From positions 31,718 through 95,717 of the forward strand of contig NZ_JALIGC010000028.1 of assembly GCF_024764775.1 (NCBI RefSeq): 64,000 nt of DNA, read 5' to 3'. Both the position numbers and the translations under genes were made by a program. This document shows positions 15,026 to 24,226 of this stretch, piece by piece; the first letter of the stretch is position 1; each line of letters starts with the position of its first letter. The notes beneath the pieces are model-generated. The model was not told where the DNA came from and did not search any database. It was given only the letters and a program-made list of their open reading frames with translations. Origin of the DNA: Scandinavium manionii. GTDB lineage: Bacteria > Pseudomonadota > Gammaproteobacteria > Enterobacterales > Enterobacteriaceae.

Positions 15026-16222
15026 TCAGGAAGGTGGATTGTTCTGCAGCGTCAGTAACAGTCCATCACGGCGCATGGTGGCCGCTTCTTCCGGCTGATG
15101 CATTCTGTCTAGAGCATCGGCCAGCCAGGCGTAATCAAACGCGTCTGGGCGCTGTTTCAATGCTGCGCGGAAGGCGATGGTCGCTTCCTGCCATTCACCG
15201 TGTTTCATCAGCGACTGGCCCAGCGTACTCCACAGCAGAGGGCGGTCACCCACGCTCTTGATCTGCTGGCGCAACACTTTTTCCAGTTGTTCAGGATTCG
15301 TGGTTTTCAGACGTGGAACAGGCAGCAGTAGGCGATCGTCATACTGACGTTTCAGGCCATCGATAATAATCTGCTGGGCCATGTCATGATCGTCACATTC
15401 GATGAGATGATCCGCCATGGCCACCTGCAGTGGCACGCGCTGACGGGTTTTTCGGCTCTGATTTTTCCACCATTCGCGCAGACCATCGCTACCCTGATCG
15501 GCTCGCGCCTGATCCATCAAACCAATCCAGGCCTGCTGTTCCAGAGCGTCACGGTGCGCTTCATCTCCGACGTTCGCTTTCGCCATCGACGGAATGATAT
15601 CCAGCAGTGGGGTCCAGGCCCCGGTGCGAATATAGGCTTGCTCAGCGAGGCGCAGCACTTCCGGGTGACGCGGTGCGATTTCCAAAAGCTTATCGACGCC
15701 GTGACGTGCGGCATGGTCTTCATTGCGTGCCAGCTGCAGGCGAACGCGGGTGATTTCAACCGGGATCAGATCGTTGCCGGCACTTTCGGCTGCACGTTCC
15801 AGATGCTGATTGGCGCGCATTTCGTCCCCACGCTGTTGTGCAGCTTCTGCGGCTAACAGGTAGTTCACCACCGGCTGTTCAGCGTGATCGGCATTCTTCG
15901 ACATCAGCTTCTCAACCTGCTGATAATCACCTTCTGCCAGCTTGAGCAGCGCTTGTTCGGTCTGCTTACGCGCCCGACGGCGTTTACGGCCAACAAACCA
16001 GCCACGGGTATGCGCCCCGGTGCGGAAAATGCGGCGCAGCAGCCATTCGATAGCGAACAGCACCACCATGGTCAGGATCAGAATGATCACCAGGCCGGTG
16101 ACGCTGGTTTCGATGTTGTAGTTGTCTGTCTGGATCAGGACGTATCCCTGATGGCCTGCAACGATCGGGCCCACAACGATCCCGGCGATCAGCAACGCAA
16201 AGAGCAGTAAAACTTTTAGCAT
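15026..16222 (-). CDS. hemY: HemY, inner-membrane TPR protein of the hem operon
   Basis: 398 residues. Two N-terminal membrane segments (from LLLFALLIAGIVVGPIVAG, and VIILILTMVVLFAIEWLL) are followed by a basic stretch and a cytoplasmic domain rich in helical TPR-like repeats (for example LWSTLGQSLMKHGEWQEATIAFRAAL). The enteric HemY is a HemY_N/TPR protein and not the Bacillus protoporphyrinogen oxidase of the same name; its exact biochemical role is not settled. The start lies two bases beyond the hemX stop. Last gene of hemCDXY. Confidence 0.95.
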   Translation of the reverse strand: MLKVLLLFALLIAGIVVGPIVAGHQGYVLIQTDNYNIETSVTGLVIILILTMVVLFAIEWLLRRIFRTGAHTRGWFVGRKRRRARKQTEQALLKLAEGDYQQVEKLMSKNADHAEQPVVNYLLAAEAAQQRGDEMRANQHLERAAESAGNDLIPVEITRVRLQLARNEDHAARHGVDKLLEIAPRHPEVLRLAEQAYIRTGAWTPLLDIIPSMAKANVGDEAHRDALEQQAWIGLMDQARADQGSDGLREWWKNQSRKTRQRVPLQVAMADHLIECDDHDMAQQIIIDGLKRQYDDRLLLPVPRLKTTNPEQLEKVLRQQIKSVGDRPLLWSTLGQSLMKHGEWQEATIAFRAALKQRPDAFDYAWLADALDRMHQPEEAATMRRDGLLLTLQNNPPS

Positions 16223-16224
16223 GC

Positions 16225-17415
16225 TTATTCTCCCTGCGGTGCAGCGGCGGCGGGCGCGGCATCAGCCTGAGGCGCCGCGCTCGGCGCAACCGGCGGCTGT
16301 GCCAGCAGATTACGCACGCGGGTTTGCATCAGCTTTTCCAGAATCGCCTGGCTTTGCAGCGTTTCCGGCACGTCCATATTGATATTTTGCTGGCTCAGCG
16401 AATCCACCTCATCAAGGAAAGCTTTAGTGGTTGCATCGTCAGTGTCGTAGTACGCGCGTACCCAAGTGGAAACGTTGTCCAGTGCCTGTTTGTACGTTTG
16501 TTCCTGATGGCGAGGCACGGCCTGGGCCGCAACCAGCAGACGCGAGCGAATGTTTTCGCGCAGGTAGACGTCCTGATTTGGCGCTAACAGCGGAACGGCG
16601 GTTTCATCACGGCGGCGAATGGTGATGAAGCTGTCCATAAAGTTCTGCCAGCTTTTTTGCAGATTGACGCGCCATTCACCCAACGAGCTGGAAAGCTCAC
16701 CGCTATCGTCGTCCATCGGGGAATCATCATCGGTGTTATCGGCCAGACGCAGGTTATCAATCTGATTAGACAGCTGATTGACCTTCAAAATGATCCCGTC
16801 GTAATCGACCTGCGCCACGCCGGAGAGGCTGGCGATATCATCGGTGATTGCACGACGAGCGTTAATCAGGCTTGGGTCATTCATGTCTGCCAGGCTTGCA
16901 TCGGCGCTTTTGAGCAGTGCCGCTGCGGTGGTGATGTCCTGATCGCTCCACAGTTTACGTCCTGCCAGTTTGACGAGGAAATCCGCCTGCGCGAGCTGCC
17001 AGGTTTTGGCATCGCTGCCGGAAATTGTGGCGACTTTTTGCTGCAGTTCATCAAGCTGTTTGGTCAACGCATCCTGCTGCTGTTTCGCCGCAGTCAGGCG
17101 ATCGGCCTGTTGCTTGATGATGCCGTCCAGCTCGCTCTTCTGCGACTCTTGTGCGTTTTGCAGGGCAGTCACTTGATTGATCAGCGCATCGCTGGCGGTC
17201 GTCTGATTGGTATTTTGTTTTTTCACCAGGCCATACAGGCCAATGCCTGCGGCCAGAGCGATGGCAATCGCCACTACGCTCAGCGCCAACGGCACTTTGT
17301 TGCTGCTGTTTTTCTTCTCAGCGTTTTTCTTTTCAGCATTCTCCGGCTGTGGCGTTTGTTCCACGGCCTCCCTGGTCTCCTCAACCACGGCGGAGTTCTC
17401 TTTTTGTTCCGTCAT
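16225..17415 (-). CDS. hemX: HemX, membrane-anchored protein of the hem operon
   Basis: 396 residues with a short cytoplasmic N terminus, one membrane segment (VPLALSVVAIAIALAAGIGLYGLV) and a large domain beginning with a long coiled coil (ALQNAQESQKSELDG onward). Often annotated as a uroporphyrinogen C-methyltransferase, but no SAM-binding motif is visible and that function is doubtful. I prefer the ATG at 17415 (MTEQKENS) behind GGAAG to the in-frame TTG at 17427. An AEKKNAEKKN tandem repeat near residues 27-36 and a proline/alanine-rich C terminus are local oddities. Confidence 0.94.
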   Translation of the reverse strand: MTEQKENSAVVEETREAVEQTPQPENAEKKNAEKKNSSNKVPLALSVVAIAIALAAGIGLYGLVKKQNTNQTTASDALINQVTALQNAQESQKSELDGIIKQQADRLTAAKQQQDALTKQLDELQQKVATISGSDAKTWQLAQADFLVKLAGRKLWSDQDITTAAALLKSADASLADMNDPSLINARRAITDDIASLSGVAQVDYDGIILKVNQLSNQIDNLRLADNTDDDSPMDDDSGELSSSLGEWRVNLQKSWQNFMDSFITIRRRDETAVPLLAPNQDVYLRENIRSRLLVAAQAVPRHQEQTYKQALDNVSTWVRAYYDTDDATTKAFLDEVDSLSQQNINMDVPETLQSQAILEKLMQTRVRNLLAQPPVAPSAAPQADAAPAAAAPQGE

Positions 17416-17436
17416 TATGGCTTCCAATTTTGAGAG

Positions 17437-18177
17437 TTATTGTAAAGCACGCAGCAGCGCGTCGTTGTCGGCGCTATCGGCCACCCTGATATTCCGCCAG
17501 CCCAGCTCCCGGGCCTGTTCAGCAAGGCGCTCACTCACCACAAGCACCTCGCAGTTTAACAACCAACGCTCTCGATACCATTGCGGAATAAGCGACCAGA
17601 GCTGTTTTAACATTTCGCCGCTGGTGATGACCAGTCGGGTCACGCCGCGCGTTTGCCAGCGCATAGCCTCTTCTGCACCGTCATAGTGCCGGTTACTACG
17701 TTGATAACATTCACAAAAAGTCACTTCTGCACCGCGGCTCCGTAGCGTTTCGCCGAGCAATTCGCGCCCGCCGTTTCCGCGTAAAATCAGTGCTTTCTTG
17801 CCGGCAACGTTTTGTAATTCAGGTAATTGTAGCAACACTTCGCTGACTTCCCGATCGAGAGGGTAGCGAACGTCAATGCTACTGACTTTGTGCAGCGCCA
17901 GGCCAGTGGTTCGCCCGATGGCAAAATAGCGTGGCGCGTGCGGCCAACGCTGCCCGTGCTGCTGAAGTTGCGCCTGGGCAAATTCGACGGCGTGTTGTGA
18001 AAGGGCGAACAGCAGATCGCCGTCATTCAGTGCGGCCAGGTGTCCTGCAAGCTGTGCTAATTCGCGCCCGGGGGTGAATTCAATTAACGGAAAGCTCCAG
18101 GCCTCTCGCCCCAGCGCGCGCAGGCGGCTGACAAGTTCTTCTCCCTGGGGAGAGGGGCGAGTGACCAGAATGCTCAT
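17437..18177 (-). CDS. hemD: Uroporphyrinogen-III synthase
   Basis: Cyclises hydroxymethylbilane to uroporphyrinogen III with inversion of ring D. 246 residues, the E. coli length; family blocks are ILVTRPSPQGEELVSRL at the N terminus, ALILRGNGGRELLGE in the middle and VTRLVITSGEMLKQL in the second domain. The start overlaps the hemC stop as ATGA, so the two consecutive enzymes of the pathway are coupled. Confidence 0.96.
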   Translation of the reverse strand: MSILVTRPSPQGEELVSRLRALGREAWSFPLIEFTPGRELAQLAGHLAALNDGDLLFALSQHAVEFAQAQLQQHGQRWPHAPRYFAIGRTTGLALHKVSSIDVRYPLDREVSEVLLQLPELQNVAGKKALILRGNGGRELLGETLRSRGAEVTFCECYQRSNRHYDGAEEAMRWQTRGVTRLVITSGEMLKQLWSLIPQWYRERWLLNCEVLVVSERLAEQARELGWRNIRVADSADNDALLRALQ

Positions 18178-19115
18178 TCAGGGGCTTCTCCGTTATACAC
18201 TTCCGCGAGAATTTCACGTGCACCGTTGTTCAACAGCTCTTCGGCCAGCGAAATCCCCAGCTCTTTGGCATCTTCGGCTGGCCCACGGCGTTCACCGCGT
18301 ACCATCCGGCTGCCATCCGGGGCGCCAACGAGTGCCCGAAGCCAGATTTCACCGTGGCTTAATTCAGCATAGCTGCCAATCGGCACCTGGCAGCCGCCTT
18401 CGAGGCGAGTATTCATCGCGCGCTCTGCGCAGACGCGCACGGCGGTATCCGCGTGATTTAGCGGTGCCAGCAGCGTGCGGGTGTGTGCGTCGCCGAGACG
18501 GCACTCAATACCCACGGCACCCTGACCCACGGCGGGTAGAGATTGCTCAGGTGATAACGCTGCGCGAATTCTATCTTCCAGACCGAGACGCTTCAGCCCG
18601 GCGACGGCCAAAATAATGGCATCGTAATCGCCGTTATCGAGCTTGCCGAGGCGCGTGCCAACGTTGCCACGCAGCGAGCGAATCACCAGGTCCGGGCGAT
18701 CGGCAGCCAGTTGACACTGGCGGCGTAAACTTGACGTGCCAACCACACTGCCTGCAGGCAACGCGTCGATAGAGTCGAAATGGTTAGAAACAAATGCGTC
18801 GCGTGGATCGTCGCGTTCGCAGATGGTCGTCAGACCGAGTCCTGGCGGGAATTCCACCGGAACATCCTTCATGGAATGCACGGCGATATCGGCGCGGTCT
18901 TCAAGTAGCGCAAGTTCTAGCTCTTTGACGAACAGGCCTTTTCCGCCCACTTTCGCCAGAGGCGTATCGAGGATCACATCGCCGCGCGTCACCATCGGCA
19001 CCAGTTCGACCTGAAGCCCGGGATGGCACGCCATCAGCCTGTCTTTCACATAATGTGCCTGCCACAGCGCGAGAGGACTTTGGCGTGTGGCAATTCTTAA
19101 AACTTTGTCTAACAT
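18174..19115 (-). CDS. hemC: Porphobilinogen deaminase (hydroxymethylbilane synthase)
   Basis: Condenses four porphobilinogens to hydroxymethylbilane; cytoplasmic. 313 residues as in E. coli. Signature segments are RIATRQSPLALWQA, DIAVHSMKDVP with the catalytic Asp, GTSSLRRQCQL, and the dipyrromethane cofactor cysteine in EGGCQVPIGSYAEL. First gene of hemCDXY and divergent from cyaA, with 340 bases between the two start codons. Confidence 0.97.
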   Translation of the reverse strand: MLDKVLRIATRQSPLALWQAHYVKDRLMACHPGLQVELVPMVTRGDVILDTPLAKVGGKGLFVKELELALLEDRADIAVHSMKDVPVEFPPGLGLTTICERDDPRDAFVSNHFDSIDALPAGSVVGTSSLRRQCQLAADRPDLVIRSLRGNVGTRLGKLDNGDYDAIILAVAGLKRLGLEDRIRAALSPEQSLPAVGQGAVGIECRLGDAHTRTLLAPLNHADTAVRVCAERAMNTRLEGGCQVPIGSYAELSHGEIWLRALVGAPDGSRMVRGERRGPAEDAKELGISLAEELLNNGAREILAEVYNGEAPE

Positions 19116-19293
19116 GCTTGTTACCGTCGTTATCGTCCGCCAGCCATCCTAACATTGTTGCTATAAGGATGTTAGTTTTCGAGTTTTTCTGAAAATGAGC
19201 AAACGGAGCGATGACCCGCATGTTGAAGAATTTACAGCCGTTAATCGGTGCTAAACTTATGAGTAGCGCATCTTTCTTTACGGTCAAACGGCA

Positions 19294-19315
19294 AGGTGTT
19301 AAATTGATCACGTTT
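19294..19315 (+). promoter_or_regulatory. CRP site in front of cyaA
   Basis: The core at 19297-19312 reads TGTTA-N6-TCACG, an imperfect match to TGTGA-N6-TCACA, in the same sequence context as the E. coli cyaA promoter where cAMP-CRP represses adenylate cyclase synthesis. The site would close a negative feedback loop on cAMP. Confidence 0.75.
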
Positions 19316-19455
19316 TAAACCGTTTGTTAGCCCGCACCAACACACCATCTCGGCGACAGACGGTAGCGGTTCTTGTTGAAATTCTAAAAACCTTCGTATC
19401 CCTTGCAGTCCACCGCCTTAGCGATACGCCAGGTTTTAACATCAGGCGATATGTC

Positions 19456-22002
19456 TTGTACCTCTATATTGAGACACTGAAACAGAGACTGGATGCCATT
19501 AATCAATTGCGCGTGGATCGCGCGCTTGCTGCCATGGGGCCCGCTTTTCAGCAGGTCTACAGTCTTCTGCCGACATTGCTTCACTACCATCATCCGCTAA
19601 TGCCGGGTTACCTCGACGGTAACGTACCCAAAGGCATTTGCCTCTACACGCCTGATGAAACTCAACGTCACTACCTTGATGAGCTGGAACTGCACCGTGG
19701 TATGCCGCCGCAGGTTTCCGTCAAAGGTGAATTGCCGATTACCGGCGTTTACTCTATGGGTAGCACGTCTTCTGTCGGCCAAAGCTGCTCTTCCGATCTC
19801 GATATCTGGGTCTGCCATCAGGCCTGGCTTGATAACGAAGAACGCCAGCTGTTGCAGCGTAAATGTAGTCTGCTCGAAAGTTGGGCCGCGTCGCTTGGCG
19901 TGGAAGTCAGCTTTTTCCTGATAGACGAAAACCGCTTCCGTCATAATGAAAGCGGTAGTCTTGGGGGTGAAGACTGTGGCTCAACGCAGCACATCTTGCT
20001 GCTCGACGAATTTTACCGGACCGCCGTGCGCCTCGCCGGGAAACGTATTTTGTGGAATATGGTGCCGTGCGAAGAAGAAGAGCATTACGACGATTACGTC
20101 ATGAAGCTCTACTCGCAGGGCGTACTGACGCCAAATGAATGGCTGGATCTCGGCGGATTGAGTTCGCTCTCCGCGGAAGAGTACTTCGGGGCCAGCCTGT
20201 GGCAGCTGTATAAGAGTATCGACTCGCCGTATAAAGCGGTGCTGAAAACCCTGCTGCTCGAAGCGTATTCCTGGGAATATCCCAATAGCCGCCTGTTGGC
20301 GAAAGACATTAAGCAGCGCCTGCACGACGGCGAGATTGTGTCCTTTGGGCTCGATCCCTACTGCATGATGCTCGAACGCGTCACGACCTATCTTCAAGCC
20401 ATTGATGACGCCACCCGTCTGGATCTGGTGCGTCGGTGCTTCTACCTGAAAGTGTGCGAAAAACTCAGCCGCGAACGCGCCTGTGTGGGCTGGCGTCGTG
20501 AAGTCGTCGGCCAACTGGTGAAAGACTGGGGCTGGAGCGAAGAGCGTCTGGCGATGCTCGACAATCGTGCAAACTGGAAGATTGACGAAGTGCGCGATGC
20601 GCACAACGAACTGCTCGACGCGATGATGCAGAGCTACCGAAACCTGATCCGTTTCGCGCGCCGCAACAACCTCAGCGTTTCAGCTAGCCCGCAGGATATC
20701 GGCGTGTTGACCCGTAAGCTGTACGCGGCGTTTGAAGCGCTGCCGGGGAAAGTGACGCTGGTTAACCCGCAAATTTCACCGGATCTCTCTGAGCCGAACC
20801 TGACCTTTATCCATGTGCCGCCGGGACGCGCCAACCGTACAGGCTGGTATCTCTACAACCGTGCGCCAAATATGGAATCGATCGTCAGTCATCAGCCACT
20901 TGAATATAACCGTTATCTTAATAAGCTGGTGGCGTGGGCCTGGTTTAACGGCCTGCTGACCTCACGCACCCGCCTGTTTATTAAGGGCAACGGCATTGCC
21001 GACCTGGCGAAACTGCAAGAAATGGTGGCCGACGTATCGCACCACTTCCCGCTGCGCCTGCCTGCGCCGACGCCGAAAGCACTCTACAGTCCATGCGAAA
21101 TTCGCCATCTGGCGATTATCGTCAACCTCGAATATGACCCGACCGCGGCGTTCCGTAATCAGGTCGTGCATTTCGATTTCCGTAAGCTGGACGTGTTCAG
21201 CTTTGGCGAAGAGCAGAATTGCCTGATTGGCAGCGTGGATCTGCTGTACCGCAACTCGTGGAACGAGGTGCGAACCCTGCATTTCAACGGCGAGCAGGCG
21301 ATGATCGAAGCGCTGAAAACCATTCTTGGCAAAATGCACCAGGATGCGGCGCCACCGGACAGCGTCGACGTCTTCTGCTACAGCCAGCATTTACGTGGGC
21401 TTATTCGTACCCGTGTTCAGCAACTGGTGTCGGAGTGTATTGAGCTACGGCTTTCCAGTACCCGTCAGGAAACCGGGCGCTTTAAAGCGCTGCGCGTGGC
21501 GGGGCAAACCTGGGGTCTGTTCTTTGAACGTCTGAATGTGTCTGTGCAGAAACTGGAAAACGCCATCGAGTTTTATGGCGCGATTTCTCACAACAAGCTG
21601 CATGGCCTGTCGGTCCAGGTAGAAACTAACCATGTGAAACTGCCGCCGGTCGTGGACGGGTTCGCAAGTGAAGGGATCATTCAGTTCTTCTTCGAAGACA
21701 GCAGCGAAGACAACGGTTTTAATATCTACATTCTGGATGAGAGCAACCGGGCAGAGGTTTATCACCACTGTGAAGGCAGCAAAGAAGAACTGGTGCGTGA
21801 CGTCAGCCGCTTCTACTCGTCCTCGCACGACCGCTTTACCTACGGCTCAAGCTTTATTAACTTCAACCTGCCGCAGTTCTACCAGATTGTGAAAGTCGAC
21901 AATCGCGCCCAGGTGATTCCGTTCCGCACTCAGGCTATAGCGGCCGTCGCACCCGCCAATCAGGATGCAACGACTCCGCTGCTGCAACAGTATTTTTCCT
22001 AG
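19456..22002 (+). CDS. cyaA: Adenylate cyclase, class I
   Basis: Makes cAMP from ATP and is controlled by the glucose PTS. From the TTG at 19456 the product is MYLYIETLKQRL... with 848 residues, exactly the E. coli protein; E. coli also uses TTG, which keeps expression low. The open frame runs 44 codons further upstream but that part overlaps the promoter. The N-terminal catalytic domain shows GSTSSVGQSCSSDLDIWVC with the metal-binding Asp residues. The C-terminal regulatory half ends in LLQQYFS. The 3' end overlaps convergent cyaY by four bases. Confidence 0.96.
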   Translation: MYLYIETLKQRLDAINQLRVDRALAAMGPAFQQVYSLLPTLLHYHHPLMPGYLDGNVPKGICLYTPDETQRHYLDELELHRGMPPQVSVKGELPITGVYSMGSTSSVGQSCSSDLDIWVCHQAWLDNEERQLLQRKCSLLESWAASLGVEVSFFLIDENRFRHNESGSLGGEDCGSTQHILLLDEFYRTAVRLAGKRILWNMVPCEEEEHYDDYVMKLYSQGVLTPNEWLDLGGLSSLSAEEYFGASLWQLYKSIDSPYKAVLKTLLLEAYSWEYPNSRLLAKDIKQRLHDGEIVSFGLDPYCMMLERVTTYLQAIDDATRLDLVRRCFYLKVCEKLSRERACVGWRREVVGQLVKDWGWSEERLAMLDNRANWKIDEVRDAHNELLDAMMQSYRNLIRFARRNNLSVSASPQDIGVLTRKLYAAFEALPGKVTLVNPQISPDLSEPNLTFIHVPPGRANRTGWYLYNRAPNMESIVSHQPLEYNRYLNKLVAWAWFNGLLTSRTRLFIKGNGIADLAKLQEMVADVSHHFPLRLPAPTPKALYSPCEIRHLAIIVNLEYDPTAAFRNQVVHFDFRKLDVFSFGEEQNCLIGSVDLLYRNSWNEVRTLHFNGEQAMIEALKTILGKMHQDAAPPDSVDVFCYSQHLRGLIRTRVQQLVSECIELRLSSTRQETGRFKALRVAGQTWGLFFERLNVSVQKLENAIEFYGAISHNKLHGLSVQVETNHVKLPPVVDGFASEGIIQFFFEDSSEDNGFNIYILDESNRAEVYHHCEGSKEELVRDVSRFYSSSHDRFTYGSSFINFNLPQFYQIVKVDNRAQVIPFRTQAIAAVAPANQDATTPLLQQYFS

Positions 22003-22319
22003 CGGAAGCTAACCGCCTCGCCCGCCTGCTGCGTGGCGGCCTGTTCCAGCAAATCCCAGAAGGTTTCGCCGCTGCGATCGCAGACCCACTCGTTGTCTTT
22101 CAAACTAAAGTGATAGCCGCCCTGTTTGGTGGCCAGCCACACCTGGTGCAGCGGCTCCTGGCGGTTAATGATGATTTTGCTGCCGTTTTCGAAGCTCAGC
22201 GTCAGCACGCCGCCGTTAATCTCACAATCAATATCGCTGTCGCCATCCCAGTCGTCGAGGTTCTCTTCGATGGTCATCCACAGTTGGTCTGCAAGGCGAT
22301 GAAATTCACTGTCGTTCAT
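21999..22319 (-). CDS. cyaY: CyaY, bacterial frataxin
   Basis: Iron-binding regulator of Fe-S cluster assembly that interacts with IscS. 106 residues with the acidic first helix (DDWDGDSDIDCEI), then NGSKIIINRQEPLHQVWLA and SGETFWDLLEQA, all diagnostic of frataxin. Convergent with cyaA, with stop codons overlapping. Confidence 0.96.
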   Translation of the reverse strand: MNDSEFHRLADQLWMTIEENLDDWDGDSDIDCEINGGVLTLSFENGSKIIINRQEPLHQVWLATKQGGYHFSLKDNEWVCDRSGETFWDLLEQAATQQAGEAVSFR

Positions 22320-22457
22320 TGTTCTTTTCCATTATCAGGGGATGGCGGCAGTATAACGCGAAACAATTCCGGTTGCAGTCAGGTGCTAAACGCTTGCTTT
22401 TACGTCTTCTCCTGCGATGATAGAAAGCAGAAAGCATCAACCACAGGCACTTTAAGA

Positions 22458-22661
22458 ATGAAGAACCTCTTTCGACCACTGGTCCTTTTGGCTGCGTTAA
22501 TGACCCTGGCAGGCTGTGGCCTGAAGGGGCCGCTCTATTTTCCGCCAGCAGATAAATCGGCGGCTCCGCCAACGAAACCGGTTAATACGGACACTCAGAC
22601 CACTGAGCCGAGCCGTAACGATCGCGGTGATAATGGTGGCCCAACCCAGGTTAACTACTAA
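22458..22661 (+). CDS. lptM: LptM (YifL) lipoprotein
   Basis: 67-residue lipoprotein. The signal peptide MKNLFRPLVLLAALMTLAGC ends in the lipobox LAGC, then GLKGPLYFPP follows the lipidated cysteine, then a proline/threonine-rich tail ends QVNY. In E. coli LptM helps assembly of the LptDE outer-membrane LPS translocon. It lies 36 bases upstream of dapF. The surrounding open frame starts much earlier; the ATG at 22458 is chosen by the signal peptide. Confidence 0.93.
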   Translation: MKNLFRPLVLLAALMTLAGCGLKGPLYFPPADKSAAPPTKPVNTDTQTTEPSRNDRGDNGGPTQVNY

Positions 22662-22697
22662 CAAGACATCGTTATTTCTGCGTGGATGGAGTCAATG

Positions 22698-23522
22698 ATG
22701 CAGTTCTCTAAAATGCACGGCCTGGGCAACGATTTCATGGTCGTCGATGCGGTAACGCAGAATGTGTTCTTTTCTCCGGAGCTGATCCGCCGCCTGGCCG
22801 ATCGGCATCTTGGCGTTGGCTTCGATCAGCTGCTGGTCGTTGAGCCACCGTACGATCCCGATCTCGACTTCCACTACCGCATCTTTAACGCCGACGGCAG
22901 TGAAGTGTCTCAGTGCGGCAATGGCGCGCGCTGCTTTGCGCGCTTTGTACGCCTTAAAGGCCTGACCAACAAACGTGACATCCGCGTCAGTACCGCCAAC
23001 GGCCGTATGGTATTAACCGTAACGGATGACGACCTGGTGCGGGTGAACATGGGCGAGCCTAACTTCGAGCCTTCTCAGGTCCCGTTCCGCGCCAACAAAG
23101 CGGAAAAGACCTATATTATGCGTGCGTCTGAACAGACAGTATTGTGCGGCGTAGTCTCAATGGGCAATCCGCACTGCGTCATTCAGGTCGATGATGTCGA
23201 CACCGCTGCGGTGGAAACATTAGGCCCAATGATGGAAAGCCATGAGCGTTTTCCTGAGCGTGCCAATATCGGTTTTATGCAGGTGGTGAAGAACGATCAC
23301 ATTCGCTTGCGTGTCTTTGAGCGCGGCGCAGGTGAAACGCAGGCCTGCGGGAGCGGAGCCTGTGCGGCGGTGGCCGTCGGCATTCAGCAAGGTTTGCTGG
23401 CCGAAGAGGTACGCGTGGAATTGCCAGGCGGGCGGCTCGATATCGCCTGGAAAGGACCGGGTCAACCGTTGTTTATGACTGGCCCGGCGGCACACGTCTA
23501 CGACGGATTTATTCATTTATGA
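22698..23522 (+). CDS. dapF: Diaminopimelate epimerase
   Basis: Interconverts LL- and meso-diaminopimelate for lysine and peptidoglycan synthesis; cofactor-independent, using a cysteine pair. The catalytic cysteines are visible in SQCGNGARCF (Cys73) and TQACGSGACAA. The ATG at 22698, seven bases after GGAG, gives the 274-residue E. coli form beginning MQFSKMHGLGNDF; two closer ATGs upstream are less likely. The stop overlaps yigA as ATGA. Confidence 0.96.
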   Translation: MQFSKMHGLGNDFMVVDAVTQNVFFSPELIRRLADRHLGVGFDQLLVVEPPYDPDLDFHYRIFNADGSEVSQCGNGARCFARFVRLKGLTNKRDIRVSTANGRMVLTVTDDDLVRVNMGEPNFEPSQVPFRANKAEKTYIMRASEQTVLCGVVSMGNPHCVIQVDDVDTAAVETLGPMMESHERFPERANIGFMQVVKNDHIRLRVFERGAGETQACGSGACAAVAVGIQQGLLAEEVRVELPGGRLDIAWKGPGQPLFMTGPAAHVYDGFIHL

Positions 23523-24226
23523 AACCAATCGGGGAAGAACAGCAGGCTGAACTCAACACGCTCGACGATCGGGCGGTAGTCGACTATCTGCTGCAACATC
23601 CTGAGTTTTTCATTCGCAACGCTCCGGCGGTGGAAGGGATGCGCGTGCCGCATCCGGTTCGCGGCACGGTGTCGCTGGTCGAATGGCACATGGCGCGCGC
23701 CAGAAATCACATCAACGCGCTGGAAGAGAACATGACGCTGCTGGTGGAGCAGGCATCGGCGAACGAAAGCCTGTTTTATCGTCTGCTGCATCTGCAAACG
23801 CGTTTAGCCGCGGCTGAAAGCCTCGACGATATGCTCAATCGCTTTCACCGTTGGGCGCGCGATTTGGGCCTGGCGGGTGCTACGGTACGTCTGTTTGCCG
23901 ACCGCTGGCGTATTGGCGCGCCGTCTAAGTTCACTCAGTTAGCGCTCTCGCGTCAGTCTTTTGAATCCATCCGCATTCAGCGTCTCGGCCATGAGCGCCA
24001 CTATCTTGGCTCATTGAATGGCCCGGAACTGCTGGTGATGATGCCGGATGCCAAAGCGATTGGCTCGGTAGCGATGTCGATGCTCGGCAGCGACGGTGAT
24101 CTCGGCGTGGTGCTGTTCAGCAGCCGCGACGCGCACCATTATCAGGCCGGTCAAGGAACGCACCTCTTGCAGGAAATTTCCCTGCTGCTGCCTGGCCTGT
24201 TGGAGCGTTGGGTCGAGCGCGTATGA
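23519..24226 (+). CDS. yigA: DUF484 protein YigA
   Basis: 235 residues, the E. coli length. DUF484 proteins have a GAF-like fold; the conserved N-terminal region VDYLLQHPEFFIRN is followed by a helix (MARARNHINALEENMTLLVEQA) and the GAF-like part (LGSDGDLGVVLFSSRDAHHYQ). The function is unknown. It is squeezed between dapF and xerC with four-base overlaps on both sides, so it is co-expressed with the Xer recombinase. Confidence 0.94.
   Translation: MKPIGEEQQAELNTLDDRAVVDYLLQHPEFFIRNAPAVEGMRVPHPVRGTVSLVEWHMARARNHINALEENMTLLVEQASANESLFYRLLHLQTRLAAAESLDDMLNRFHRWARDLGLAGATVRLFADRWRIGAPSKFTQLALSRQSFESIRIQRLGHERHYLGSLNGPELLVMMPDAKAIGSVAMSMLGSDGDLGVVLFSSRDAHHYQAGQGTHLLQEISLLLPGLLERWVERV

Noticed and set aside
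16657..17433. Plus-strand open frame of 258 codons opposite hemX
   Set aside because: It is the antisense of a conserved gene, has no family resemblance and is typical of GC-rich shadow frames.
17437..19115. Possible fusion or frameshift at the hemC-hemD junction
   Set aside because: The four-base ATGA overlap is normal translational coupling and both proteins have full family length.
19324..19455. 44-codon N-terminal extension of cyaA
   Set aside because: The segment overlaps the promoter and leader; the TTG start at 19456 restores the exact 848-residue form.
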